Positions 1-5,227 of a DNA stretch of 5,827 nucleotides are shown here, piece after piece (position 1 is the first letter of the stretch; the number at the start of each line of letters is the position of its first letter). This stretch comes from Sphingomonadaceae bacterium (GTDB lineage Bacteria; Pseudomonadota; Alphaproteobacteria; Sphingomonadales; Sphingomonadaceae), in assembly GCA_023384025.1 (NCBI GenBank), contig JAHDXX010000070.1, positions 1 through 5,827 on the forward strand, written 5' to 3'. The notes beneath the pieces were generated by a model. It did no database searches. It saw only the letters and a list, made by a program, of their open reading frames with translations, and had not been told where the DNA came from. The position numbers were made by a program, and so were the translations under genes.

Positions 1-933
1 GCCGAAGTGATCGCGCACCGGGTGGGGGAACCGTTCGGCACATTCCTGTTCGCGATTGCCGTCACTGTGATCGAGGTGGGACTGATCGTATCGGTCATGC
101 AGGCCAACCCTGATGGCGGAATGGCCCTGGCGCGCGACACTGTGATGGCTGCGATCATGATCATCCTGGGCGGCGTTACCGGCGCATGTCTGCTGCTGGG
201 TGGCATCCGGCATGGCGAGCAACGGTACCGCCAGTCCGGCGTCAGCGCGGCGCTGGCCACGCTTGCGGCGCTTTCGGTCATCACGCTGATCCTGCCCAAC
301 CACGTAACCTCGGTGGCAGGCCCATTCTACGCCACGGCCCAGCTGGCCTTTGTCGGCTTTGTTTCGCTGGTGCTTTATGCGACGTTCGTGCTGGTCCAGA
401 CAGTCCGTCACCGCGAGTACTTTCTGCCGGGTGACATAGCGCCGCTGCCCCGTGACGCAGTCGCACCATTGCCGACCAACGGAATGGCTCTGGCCAGTGC
501 GGCACTGCTGATCGTCAGTCTGTTCAGCGTGGTATTCCTGGCCAAGGCTCTCGCGCCGACGGTGGAGGCAGCGGTGACCGGGGCGGGCGCGCCCAAGGCA
601 CTGGTCGGGGTCATCATTGCCGGCATCGTCCTGCTGCCTGAAGGATTGGCAGCCATTCGTGCAGCTCGGGCCAATCGGCTTCAGACCAGCATGAACCTGG
701 CGCTGGGCTCGGCGCTGGCGACGATCGGGCTGACGATCCCGGTGGTCGCAGCCATCGCCATCTGGTCGGACTGGCAACTGGTTCTGGGCATCAACGGCAC
801 CAATGAAGTACTGCTCGCGCTGATGCTGCTGGTCGCAACCTTGTCGCTGTCCACTGGTCGAACGACCATCATGCAGGGCGCGCTGCACCTGATGCTGTTC
901 GGCATCTTCCTGTTCATGCTGGTTGTGCCGTGA
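1..933 (+). CDS. Calcium/cation:proton antiporter, ChaA-like (CaCA superfamily), 5' partial
   Basis: Inner-membrane antiporter expected to exchange Ca2+ (or Na+/K+) for protons. The frame is open from base 1, so the real start lies upstream; 310 residues are visible against about 350-370 for ChaA, so roughly the first 50-60 are missing. The GTG at 7 is not a credible start because it sits inside the first conserved repeat. Two alpha-repeat regions characteristic of CaCA transporters can be read: HRVGEPFGT followed by a hydrophobic stretch with VTVIE (about residues 6-25, acidic Glu25), and GIVLLPEGLAAIRAARANR followed by NLALGSALATIGLTIP (about 207-247, acidic Glu214). About nine hydrophobic segments are visible, near 15-35, 47-68, 80-98, 106-134, 160-183, 199-217, 229-254, 258-281 and 289-309, with a hydrophilic central loop near 136-159. 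It stops at TGA 931-933, just before a terminator, and converges with the tRNA. Family assignment is firm; ion specificity cannot be read from sequence. Confidence 0.9.
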   Translation, partial: AEVIAHRVGEPFGTFLFAIAVTVIEVGLIVSVMQANPDGGMALARDTVMAAIMIILGGVTGACLLLGGIRHGEQRYRQSGVSAALATLAALSVITLILPNHVTSVAGPFYATAQLAFVGFVSLVLYATFVLVQTVRHREYFLPGDIAPLPRDAVAPLPTNGMALASAALLIVSLFSVVFLAKALAPTVEAAVTGAGAPKALVGVIIAGIVLLPEGLAAIRAARANRLQTSMNLALGSALATIGLTIPVVAAIAIWSDWQLVLGINGTNEVLLALMLLVATLSLSTGRTTIMQGALHLMLFGIFLFMLVVP

Positions 934-948
934 TCGCCGCCAATTACG

Positions 949-980
949 AAAAACCCCGCCCGGCAAATGTGAGGGCGGGG
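949..980 (-). terminator. Intrinsic terminator shared by tRNA-Val (-) and the antiporter (+)
   Basis: There is a perfect 8-bp GC stem, ccccgccc (954-961) with gggcgggg (973-980), and an 11-nt loop. On the minus strand the stem is followed by five T (complement of A949-953), a classic intrinsic terminator 8 nt beyond the tRNA CCA end. On the plus strand it lies 20 nt after the antiporter stop, but its tail (tcttcg) is only weakly T-rich, so it may act in both directions with better function on the minus strand. Confidence 0.85.
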
Positions 981-987
981 TCTTCGA

Positions 988-1062
988 TGGTGGGCGTAGC
1001 AAGGATTGAACTTGCGACCCCTACGATGTCAACGTAGTGCTCTACCACTGAGCTATACGCCC
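988..1062 (-). tRNA. tRNA-Val (anticodon GAC), CCA encoded
   Basis: Read on the minus strand, all arms of a cloverleaf are present: acceptor GGGCGTA/TACGCCC, D arm GCTC-AGTGGTA-GAGC, anticodon stem CTACG/CGTAG around loop TTGACAT, a 5-nt variable loop, and T arm GCAAG-TTCAATC-CTTGC, then discriminator A. Loop positions 34-36 are GAC, decoding the valine codon GUC (and GUU by wobble). The 3' CCA is encoded in the DNA (988-990 read TGG on plus). The body is 72 nt, 75 with CCA. It lies 73 nt downstream of cpdR on the same strand and is followed immediately by a strong terminator, so it could be transcribed from its own promoter, by read-through from cpdR, or both. Confidence 0.97.
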
Positions 1063-1097
1063 GCACCATCGCCATGCCGCTTGCGCGGCGAGCGCGG

Positions 1098-1126
1098 CCC
1101 CTAGCGAACCTTGCCGGACCACGCAA
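1098..1126 (-). promoter_or_regulatory. Possible weak sigma-70 promoter for tRNA-Val
   Basis: On the minus strand TTGCGT (1121-1126) and TAGGGG (1098-1103) are separated by 17 nt, in the gap between cpdR and the tRNA. The -35 matches 4 of 6 consensus bases, but the -10 is poor. A start near 1091 would give a leader of about 30 nt before the mature tRNA 5' end at 1062. The spacing is right, but GC-rich DNA gives such matches by chance, so this is tentative. Confidence 0.3.
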
Positions 1127-1135
1127 GAGGGTGTT

Positions 1136-1516
1136 TCAGGCCGCAGCCTGATCCGCAAAAACCCGCTCGACCTCCAGCACCAGGTCGCGCAGGTGGAACG
1201 GCTTTGACAGGACCTTGGCTTGCGGCTGCTCGCGGCTCGCCTTCAGCGTCACCGCGGCAAAACCGGTGATGAACATGACCTTGGTCCGTGGGCTGACTTC
1301 GGCGCACCGCTGGGCCAGCTCGATCCCGTCCATCTCCGGCATCACGATGTCGGACAGCAACAAGTCGAACGAGCCGCTTTCGAGCAGCGGCACGGCCGCG
1401 GTGCCGCGATCAACCGCCACCACCTCGTAACCGGCGTTCTCAAGCGCGCGCGAAATATAGCCGCGCATGGCTTCATCGTCCTCAGCCAGGAGGATTCGCG
1501 TCAGTTGCCCATCCAT
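1136..1516 (-). CDS. cpdR: Single-domain response regulator, CpdR type
   Basis: A stand-alone receiver domain of 126 residues with no output domain. The acidic pocket is EDD (12-14), the phosphoacceptor is Asp56 in SDIVMPEMDG, the switch Thr is Thr84 (MFITG) and the conserved Lys is Lys105 (LSKPF). In Caulobacter, unphosphorylated CpdR goes to the cell pole and primes ClpXP to degrade cell-cycle proteins such as CtrA; the CckA-ChpT relay phosphorylates it and switches this off. The opening LTRILLAEDDEAMRGYISRALENAGYEV and the short length match that family. The C-terminus ends in three alanines, which could itself be a ClpXP degron (inference). ATG at 1516 lacks a clear Shine-Dalgarno; many relatives begin nearer TRILL, so the first few residues are uncertain. 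It is divergent from the amidohydrolase gene, with tRNA-Val downstream on the same strand. I see no convincing full CtrA box upstream. Confidence 0.88.
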   Translation of the reverse strand: MDGQLTRILLAEDDEAMRGYISRALENAGYEVVAVDRGTAAVPLLESGSFDLLLSDIVMPEMDGIELAQRCAEVSPRTKVMFITGFAAVTLKASREQPQAKVLSKPFHLRDLVLEVERVFADQAAA

Positions 1517-1638
1517 GATGGCGGGTTAGCACAAGGCACTTAAGAAGTCTTTCGCGCTGCACGGTGCGCCCAGCCATGGGACAGATTGCTGCTTCATGGC
1601 TTTGACTTGGCCAGGCAAAAGCTCCAGCAAGGCGGGTA
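1517..1638. other. Divergent intergenic region, cpdR / amidohydrolase
   Basis: These 122 bp must hold the start signals for both divergent genes. A 7-bp inverted repeat, AGCCATG (1572-1578) and CATGGCT (1595-1601), spaced by 16 nt, could be an operator. A TTGACT hexamer at 1602-1607 on the plus strand has no acceptable -10 before the amidohydrolase start. No full sigma-70 promoter could be assigned in either direction. Confidence 0.4.
1629..1632 (+). promoter_or_regulatory. Shine-Dalgarno of the amidohydrolase gene
   Basis: AAGG lies 6 nt before ATG 1639, with a further GGCGGG context. This supports the long N-terminus over the next in-frame candidate, the GTG at residue 40. Confidence 0.6.
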
Positions 1639-2592
1639 ATGAGAGACGGGATCCACACGCGCGACTCGGGGCAGGGACCTGTCCCCCGGCAAGGCGGGGC
1701 GATTCCGGGCACTGGCGAGGCTGCATTCACGTTTTCAGGCGACCCGCGCCATCCCGTGCCGGTTCTGGTCTCCGTACCCCATGCGGGCCGCAATTATGCA
1801 CCGTCGCTGCTTTCGCGCATGCGCGAGGCCCGATGGTCCGCCCTGCGGCTTGAGGACCGGCTGGTTGACCGGGTCGCCGAACTGGTCGCACGGGAGACCG
1901 GCGCGGGCCTGCTTGTGGCGAATGCGCCGCGTGCGTTGATTGACCTCAATCGCTCGCCGGACGACATCGACTGGGAGATGATCGAAGGCGGCCCGGCCCG
2001 GTTCCGGCGTGGCCAACCGAGCCGCCGGTCGCGCAGTGGCCTCGGGCTCGTACCGCGCAGGCTCTCGGGACTGGGCGAGATATGGAACGGCCGGATCAGC
2101 CATGACGAGCTGGAGGCGCGCATTGCCGGGGTGCACAAGCCCTATCACCAGACGCTGGGCCTCGCGCTGGAGACCTTGCGCGACCGGTGGGGGGCAGCAC
2201 TGCTGGTTGACTTGCACTCGATGCCTCCGCTCAAGGCCCGGTTTCCTGACGAGCCAGTGCCGGAATTCGTCATCGGTGACCGTTTCGGTGCGAGTTGCGA
2301 CCCGTCCCTGTCAGAGCGGGCAACGGCCTTCCTGGCCCGGCATGGCCGGGTTGCCGCGCGCAATCGACCCTATGCCGGCGGCTATGTGCTGGAACGCCAT
2401 GCGCAACCGGCGCGGGGTATCCATTGCATGCAACTGGAGGTCTGCCGCTCGGCCTATCTCGATCTGGATATGCAGGAACCGTCGGCACGGCTCGCCGGTC
2501 TGGCGCGGCTGGTCGCCGGTCTTGTGCGCGAACTGGCCGGAGTGATCGCCGCCGAAGGGCGTGAACGCGGATTTCCAATTGCCGCAGAATGA
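1639..2592 (+). CDS. N-formylglutamate amidohydrolase family protein (HutG-like)
   Basis: A probable cytoplasmic metal-dependent amidohydrolase of 317 residues that would release formate from N-formyl-L-glutamate (the last step of one histidine degradation route) or from related formylated amino acids. Family motifs in order: VSVPHAGRNY (about 44-53, probable metal ligand His48), RALIDLNRSPDDIDWEM (98-114), HKPYHQTL (166-173), LLVDLHSMPP (188-197, His193), FVIGDRFGASC (210-220), NRPYAGGYVLERHA (242-255) and HCMQLEVCRSAYLDL (262-276, Glu267). The catalytic roles are inferred by family resemblance. No signal peptide or membrane segment is seen. No hutU, hutH or hutI lies alongside, so a true histidine-pathway role is unproven; the cpdR neighbour suggests a conserved position rather than a catabolic operon. 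The first 20 or so residues are low-complexity and poorly conserved-looking. The stop TGA (2590-2592) runs into the A-tract of a terminator hairpin. Confidence 0.88.
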   Translation: MRDGIHTRDSGQGPVPRQGGAIPGTGEAAFTFSGDPRHPVPVLVSVPHAGRNYAPSLLSRMREARWSALRLEDRLVDRVAELVARETGAGLLVANAPRALIDLNRSPDDIDWEMIEGGPARFRRGQPSRRSRSGLGLVPRRLSGLGEIWNGRISHDELEARIAGVHKPYHQTLGLALETLRDRWGAALLVDLHSMPPLKARFPDEPVPEFVIGDRFGASCDPSLSERATAFLARHGRVAARNRPYAGGYVLERHAQPARGIHCMQLEVCRSAYLDLDMQEPSARLAGLARLVAGLVRELAGVIAAEGRERGFPIAAE

Positions 2593-2624
2593 AAAAACCA
2601 CCTCGTGCGATTCGCACGAGGTGG
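2592..2624 (-). terminator. Strong intrinsic terminator between convergent genes
   Basis: A perfect 12-bp stem, ccacctcgtgcg (2598-2609) with cgcacgaggtgg (2613-2624), has a 3-nt loop. A run of six A (2592-2597) becomes TTTTTT after the stem on the minus strand, making a textbook terminator for transcripts from the SapC gene, 141 nt past its stop. On the plus strand the hairpin directly follows the amidohydrolase stop but has no T-tail, so termination that way would be weaker. The tract overlaps the last base of that stop codon. Confidence 0.85.
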
Positions 2625-2638
2625 CCAAGGTTCAGGGA

Positions 2639-2659
2639 GGTGGCGCGCTCGCGCGCACC
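2639..2659. repeat. GC-rich stem-loop in the convergent intergenic region
   Basis: GGTG (2639-2642) pairs with CACC (2656-2659 is CACC) and CGCG (2644-2647) with CGCG (2652-2655), with one bulged G (2643) and a CTCG tetraloop. This gives 8 bp. It has no T-tail on either strand, so it is not an obvious terminator; it could stabilise the 3' end of the SapC transcript. Confidence 0.45.
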
Positions 2660-2712
2660 AGCCCGGCTGCATCATGAGGGGAAATGCGCGCCGGACGTGC
2701 CCTAGATAAGAC

Positions 2713-2744
2713 GAAGGCGAGGCGCATTCAAGCACCCCGCCTTC
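2713..2744 (-). terminator. Imperfect hairpin just after the SapC stop
   Basis: GAAGGCG (2713-2719) pairs with CGCCTTC (2738-2744), followed inwards by a mismatch and two more pairs. It begins 21 nt beyond the SapC stop on the minus strand and is followed there by GTCTTATCT, only moderately T-rich. It is a possible first, leaky terminator before the stronger one at 2592-2624. Confidence 0.4.
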
Positions 2745-2765
2745 ACTTGCATTGCCAAAGCGATG

Positions 2766-3560
2766 TTACTGTGCGGTGGTCGGCGCTGCGGCGTTGGGCA
2801 TCATCGGGCCCTTGCCCTGGGCCTGTTGCTTGGCGAACAGCAGACGCATCAGGTCGAGCGACATGAGGTGCGCAAAGATCAGCGCGAGCATGCCGTTCTG
2901 GTTCCAAGTGCGCAGGACGTCACCACGCACTTCGCGCAGCTTTTCCTCGTTGATCATCTGGAAGCCGCGATAGACGTAGGGGTTCGCACCGTCGGCCTGA
3001 GTGGTGATGGCCATCTCGCCTTCCATCAGGAGTTCGTGCTTGCGAAGTTCGTCGATGAAAATCTTGGTCCGCTGACCGGCTTCCTCGAACTGCTGGCAGA
3101 ACTCGAGCACGCGCTTGGTCATGTCCGAGGGCTGGCTGTCTTCCGTGAACAGGGCTTCGCCTTCCACGTTCTCGCCGAGAATGTCCGTGCTCGGATCGAA
3201 GCACAGCGAAAGCTCTTCCGCTTCGGGACGCAGCTTCGCCAGCAGGAACGGATAGCGGCGGATGTAAGCGGGCAGGTAAACCGGTTCGGTCACCTTGCCG
3301 TCGTCGTCGACATAGACGTTCACGCCTTCGTTGAGGCCCATCAGGGCCAGCGGCAGCGGGTTGTCGCCCGATGAGAAGACGATCGGGAAGTCACGCTGGG
3401 CCTGGACGAACTCGTCAACGGTCAGCGGGATCGCATGGGCACCGACCAGCCACTTCGCCTGGTCGAGCGAAGCGCTGCGCCACTTGGCGTGGTCGCGGCT
3501 GTTGAGCGGCATCAGGTCGTTGTAGAACAGGGGCAGGTTGGACTGCGGCACGCTGGCCAT
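2766..3560 (-). CDS. SapC family protein
   Basis: A 264-residue soluble-looking protein of the SapC family (Pfam SapC), named after a Campylobacter fetus gene in the S-layer protein locus. The molecular function is not established. Recognisable segments: LPLFYNDLMPLNSRDHAKWR (9-28), AHAIPLTVDEF (41-51), FPIVFSS (58-64), LPLALMGLNEGVNVYVDDDGK (69-89), YLPAYIRRYPFLLAKL (95-110), YRGFQMINEEKL (187-198) and NGMLALIFAHLMSLDLMRLL (232-251), then a Gln/Ala/Pro-rich tail. There is no signal peptide or multi-pass membrane pattern, so labels such as peptide ABC transporter permease, borrowed from the unrelated Salmonella SapC, would be wrong. The start at 3560 is chosen over the upstream ATG at 3608 because GGAG lies 7 nt before it and family similarity begins just after it. 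Many relatives sit beside TonB-dependent receptors; here no such gene is near. Codons favour GAC, AAC, TTC, CGC and GGT, hinting at good expression. Confidence 0.9.
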   Translation of the reverse strand: MASVPQSNLPLFYNDLMPLNSRDHAKWRSASLDQAKWLVGAHAIPLTVDEFVQAQRDFPIVFSSGDNPLPLALMGLNEGVNVYVDDDGKVTEPVYLPAYIRRYPFLLAKLRPEAEELSLCFDPSTDILGENVEGEALFTEDSQPSDMTKRVLEFCQQFEEAGQRTKIFIDELRKHELLMEGEMAITTQADGANPYVYRGFQMINEEKLREVRGDVLRTWNQNGMLALIFAHLMSLDLMRLLFAKQQAQGKGPMMPNAAAPTTAQ

Positions 3561-3567
3561 TGCATCT

Positions 3568-3571
3568 CTCC
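3568..3571 (-). promoter_or_regulatory. Shine-Dalgarno that sets the SapC start
   Basis: GGAG on the minus strand lies 7 nt before ATG 3560. The alternative ATG 48 nt upstream (3608) has no such site and would add 16 residues rich in Cys, Pro and Arg that do not look like the family. Confidence 0.7.
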
Positions 3572-3609
3572 GGATCGGGCAGGATTCTGGGTGCGGACAG
3601 CGAACCACC

Positions 3610-3622
3610 CGCGCGAAGCGCG
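3610..3622 (-). repeat. Short GC hairpin after the dehydrogenase stop
   Basis: CGCGC (3610-3614) pairs with GCGCG (3618-3622) around a short loop. It begins 5 nt past the dehydrogenase TAA on the minus strand. The following sequence (GGTGGTTCG) is not T-rich, so it may only weaken read-through into the SapC gene 66 nt downstream. The two genes could share a transcript. Confidence 0.3.
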
Positions 3623-3626
3623 CGCT

Positions 3627-5075
3627 TTACGGACTTGTCTCGTCAGGTGCAAGCGGGACCAGCTTGCCGGGGTTGAACAGCCCTTCCGGGTCCAGCGCCT
3701 CCTTGATTGTGCGCATCAGTGCCAGCGCAACAGGATCGCCCAGACGGCCCAGTTCGTCGCGCTTCATCTGTCCGATTCCGTGCTCTGCACTGATCGAGCC
3801 GCCCCATCTGGTGACAAGATCATGCACGAACCGACTGATTTCCTTGCCTTGCGCCACTTCCCATTCCCCCCTTGTCGCGCCTGAGGGGGCAAGGACGTGG
3901 AAATGGATATTGCCATCGCCCAAGTGCCCGAAGCCGACGGCGCGGCAGCCGGCAAAGCGGCTCTCGACTTCCGGCACGGCGGCCTCCACGAACTGGGCCA
4001 TGCTTTCCACCGGCACGGAAATGTCATGCTGCATCGCAGGGCCGATTGCGCGTTCCGCCGGAGCGACCGAATCCCGCAGTGCCCAGAATCGCTCCGCCTG
4101 GGCTTCGTTTGCTGCCAGTGTGGCATCTTCCACAAGGCCTGCCTCAATCCCCTTGGCCAGCACGGTTTCCGCCACAGCCTGCAGGCGTTCGTCGTCAAGG
4201 GTTGATCCCGCGAGCTCGATCAGAGCATGCCAGGCGTGCTCCCCGGCGAGCGGCGCGCGCGCACCGGGCAAGTAAGCCAGCACTGATTCAAGGCAATGGG
4301 CGGGCATCACCTCGAATCCTTCCAGCACCTCGCCGGCCTCACGCTGCGCGAGCAGGAGCAGAGCGCGCGCATCGACAATCGAACCAAGCCCGGCCCAGGC
4401 GACCACGCGGCCGCTTGTCTCGGGCAGTAGGCGCAGGGTTGCTGCGGTGACGATGCCCAGCGTCCCTTCCGATCCGATCAGCAATTGCTTGAGGTCAAAG
4501 CCGCGGTTGTCCTTCTTCAGCGGCACCAATGCGTCGAGCACCGACCCGTCCGGCAGTACAGCTTCCAGTCCTAGCACCTGTGCGCGCATGGTGCCGTGCC
4601 GCAGAACTTGCGTGCCCCCGGCATTGGTCGAGATCAGGCCGCCGACGGTTGCCGAACCCTTGCCACCGAGCGTGAGCGGAAAGCGCAGGCGTTTTTCGGC
4701 CGCCGCTTGGTGCAGCGTCTGCAGGATGACGCCCGCTTCGCACACGGCCTGCCCGGCATCTGCGTCGATGGCTCGGATCGCGTTCATCCGCCGCAGCGAC
4801 AGGATGATGGCTGACCCTGTCTCGTCGGGGGTGGCACCCCCTGACATCCCGCTGTTTCCACCTTGCGGGACGATCGGCACGCGGTGCTCCCGGCACAGGC
4901 GGACGAGCGCGGAAACCTCCTCAGTCGTTGCAGGCGAGGCGAGCCCAAGTGCGCGCCCGGTGTAGCGGCCGCGCCAGTCAGTCAGCCAGGGGCTCACGAG
5001 ATCGTCGTCACCCGTCCAGCCACGCGGACCCAGCAATTCCGCGACGTTGGCAACAAAAGTGGCTTGTCCGGTCAT
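3627..5075 (-). CDS. FAD-linked D-2-hydroxyacid dehydrogenase (D-2-hydroxyglutarate / D-lactate dehydrogenase family)
   Basis: A 482-residue flavoenzyme of the GlcD/D2HGDH type, expected to oxidise a D-2-hydroxyacid (D-2-hydroxyglutarate, D-lactate or glycolate) to the 2-oxoacid and pass electrons to a carrier such as ETF or quinone. The N-terminal PCMH-type FAD domain (about 40-220) shows PQGGNSGMSGGATPD (70-84), GGKGSATVGGLISTNAGGTQVLRHG (137-161) and DNRGFDLKQLLIGSEGTLGIVTAATLRLLPE in pieces across 189-219. The C-terminal FAD-oxidase domain has FWALRDS (330-336), QHDISVPV (349-356), GFGHLGDGNIHFHV (381-394, probable metal ligands His384 and His391), AEHGIGQMKRDEL (430-442, Glu431) and the family ending DPEGLFNPGKLVP (462-474). 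Gln349 stands where relatives I recall usually have Lys. The length is normal and there is no Fe-S domain, so it is not a full-length fused dehydrogenase. The start ATG 5075 has only a weak AGG upstream. In such bacteria D-2-hydroxyglutarate can arise as a SerA by-product (known, not shown here). Confidence 0.87.
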   Translation of the reverse strand: MTGQATFVANVAELLGPRGWTGDDDLVSPWLTDWRGRYTGRALGLASPATTEEVSALVRLCREHRVPIVPQGGNSGMSGGATPDETGSAIILSLRRMNAIRAIDADAGQAVCEAGVILQTLHQAAAEKRLRFPLTLGGKGSATVGGLISTNAGGTQVLRHGTMRAQVLGLEAVLPDGSVLDALVPLKKDNRGFDLKQLLIGSEGTLGIVTAATLRLLPETSGRVVAWAGLGSIVDARALLLLAQREAGEVLEGFEVMPAHCLESVLAYLPGARAPLAGEHAWHALIELAGSTLDDERLQAVAETVLAKGIEAGLVEDATLAANEAQAERFWALRDSVAPAERAIGPAMQHDISVPVESMAQFVEAAVPEVESRFAGCRAVGFGHLGDGNIHFHVLAPSGATRGEWEVAQGKEISRFVHDLVTRWGGSISAEHGIGQMKRDELGRLGDPVALALMRTIKEALDPEGLFNPGKLVPLAPDETSP

Positions 5076-5113
5076 GGGCAGGCCTATGGCAAATCGGCTG
5101 CCGCTTCACCAGT

Positions 5114-5123
5114 GCTTGCAAGC
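5114..5123. repeat. Perfect palindrome GCTTGCAAGC
   Basis: A 10-bp self-complementary site with no loop, 39 nt upstream of the dehydrogenase ATG. Size and position fit a dimeric repressor or activator half-site pair, but a single copy could be chance. Confidence 0.35.
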
Positions 5124-5152
5124 GCGGGCCGAGGGATTAAGCGTCCGTTCAA

Positions 5153-5180
5153 GACCGGGTGCTATCGCTGGCACCCGGTC
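5153..5180. repeat. 10-bp perfect inverted repeat, possible stem-loop or operator
   Basis: GACCGGGTGC (5153-5162) and GCACCCGGTC (5171-5180) are exact inverses around the 8-nt TATCGCTG. Neither strand has a T-run after the stem, so it is unlikely to be an intrinsic terminator. It lies 47-75 nt upstream of the four-cysteine gene start and 78-105 nt upstream of the dehydrogenase start. It could be an operator or a structured 5' leader. Confidence 0.6.
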
Positions 5181-5209
5181 GCGCCTTGTGTGACCGTACG
5201 CCCAAGCCA

Positions 5210-5224
5210 GGGAGGCAATCAGGG
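5210..5224 (+). promoter_or_regulatory. Oddly spaced Shine-Dalgarno of the four-cysteine gene
   Basis: GGGAGG (5210-5215) is a strong ribosome site but lies 12 nt before ATG 5228; a second site AGGG (5221-5224) lies only 3 nt before it. No better-spaced in-frame ATG, GTG or TTG exists between them and the conserved part, so ATG 5228 is kept. Confidence 0.5.
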
Positions 5225-5227
5225 CAC

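Larger units (their letters stand above)
5076..5227. other. Divergent intergenic region with two palindromes
   Basis: These 152 bp lie between the divergent starts of the dehydrogenase and the four-cysteine protein and must carry their promoters. They hold a perfect 10-bp palindrome (5114-5123) and a 10-bp inverted repeat (5153-5180), listed separately. I could not assign a -35/-10 pair on either strand with confidence. Confidence 0.5.

Noticed and set aside
1517..1545. CtrA-type box (TTAA-N7-TTAA) upstream of cpdR
   Set aside because: Only one TTAA half is present in CTTAAG; the second half is wrong in both sequence and spacing.
1735..2217. 160-aa minus-strand ORF opposite the amidohydrolase
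   Set aside because: It overlaps a gene with several family motifs and itself has no recognisable domain or ribosome site.
2684..2866. Small plus-strand ORF (60 aa) with a good GAGGGG site before ATG 2684
   Set aside because: It runs through the SapC hairpin and then antisense into the 3' end of the SapC gene, and its Arg-rich product resembles no family I know. The ribosome-site match alone is not enough.
2763..3374. 203-aa plus-strand ORF opposite the SapC gene
   Set aside because: It is the antisense shadow of a well-supported coding frame, and its His/Val/Leu-rich product shows no motif.
3561..3608. Longer SapC start at 3608
   Set aside because: The extra 16 residues do not resemble the family and no ribosome site precedes 3608, while GGAG precedes ATG 3560.
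3538..4275. 245-aa plus-strand ORF opposite the dehydrogenase
   Set aside because: Ser/Ala/Pro/Arg-rich antisense shadow in GC-rich DNA. The minus-strand frame carries all the conserved FAD and metal motifs.
5153..5180. Intrinsic terminator reading of the 10-bp inverted repeat
   Set aside because: Neither flank has a T-run, and it lies upstream of both divergent genes rather than downstream of any gene seen here.
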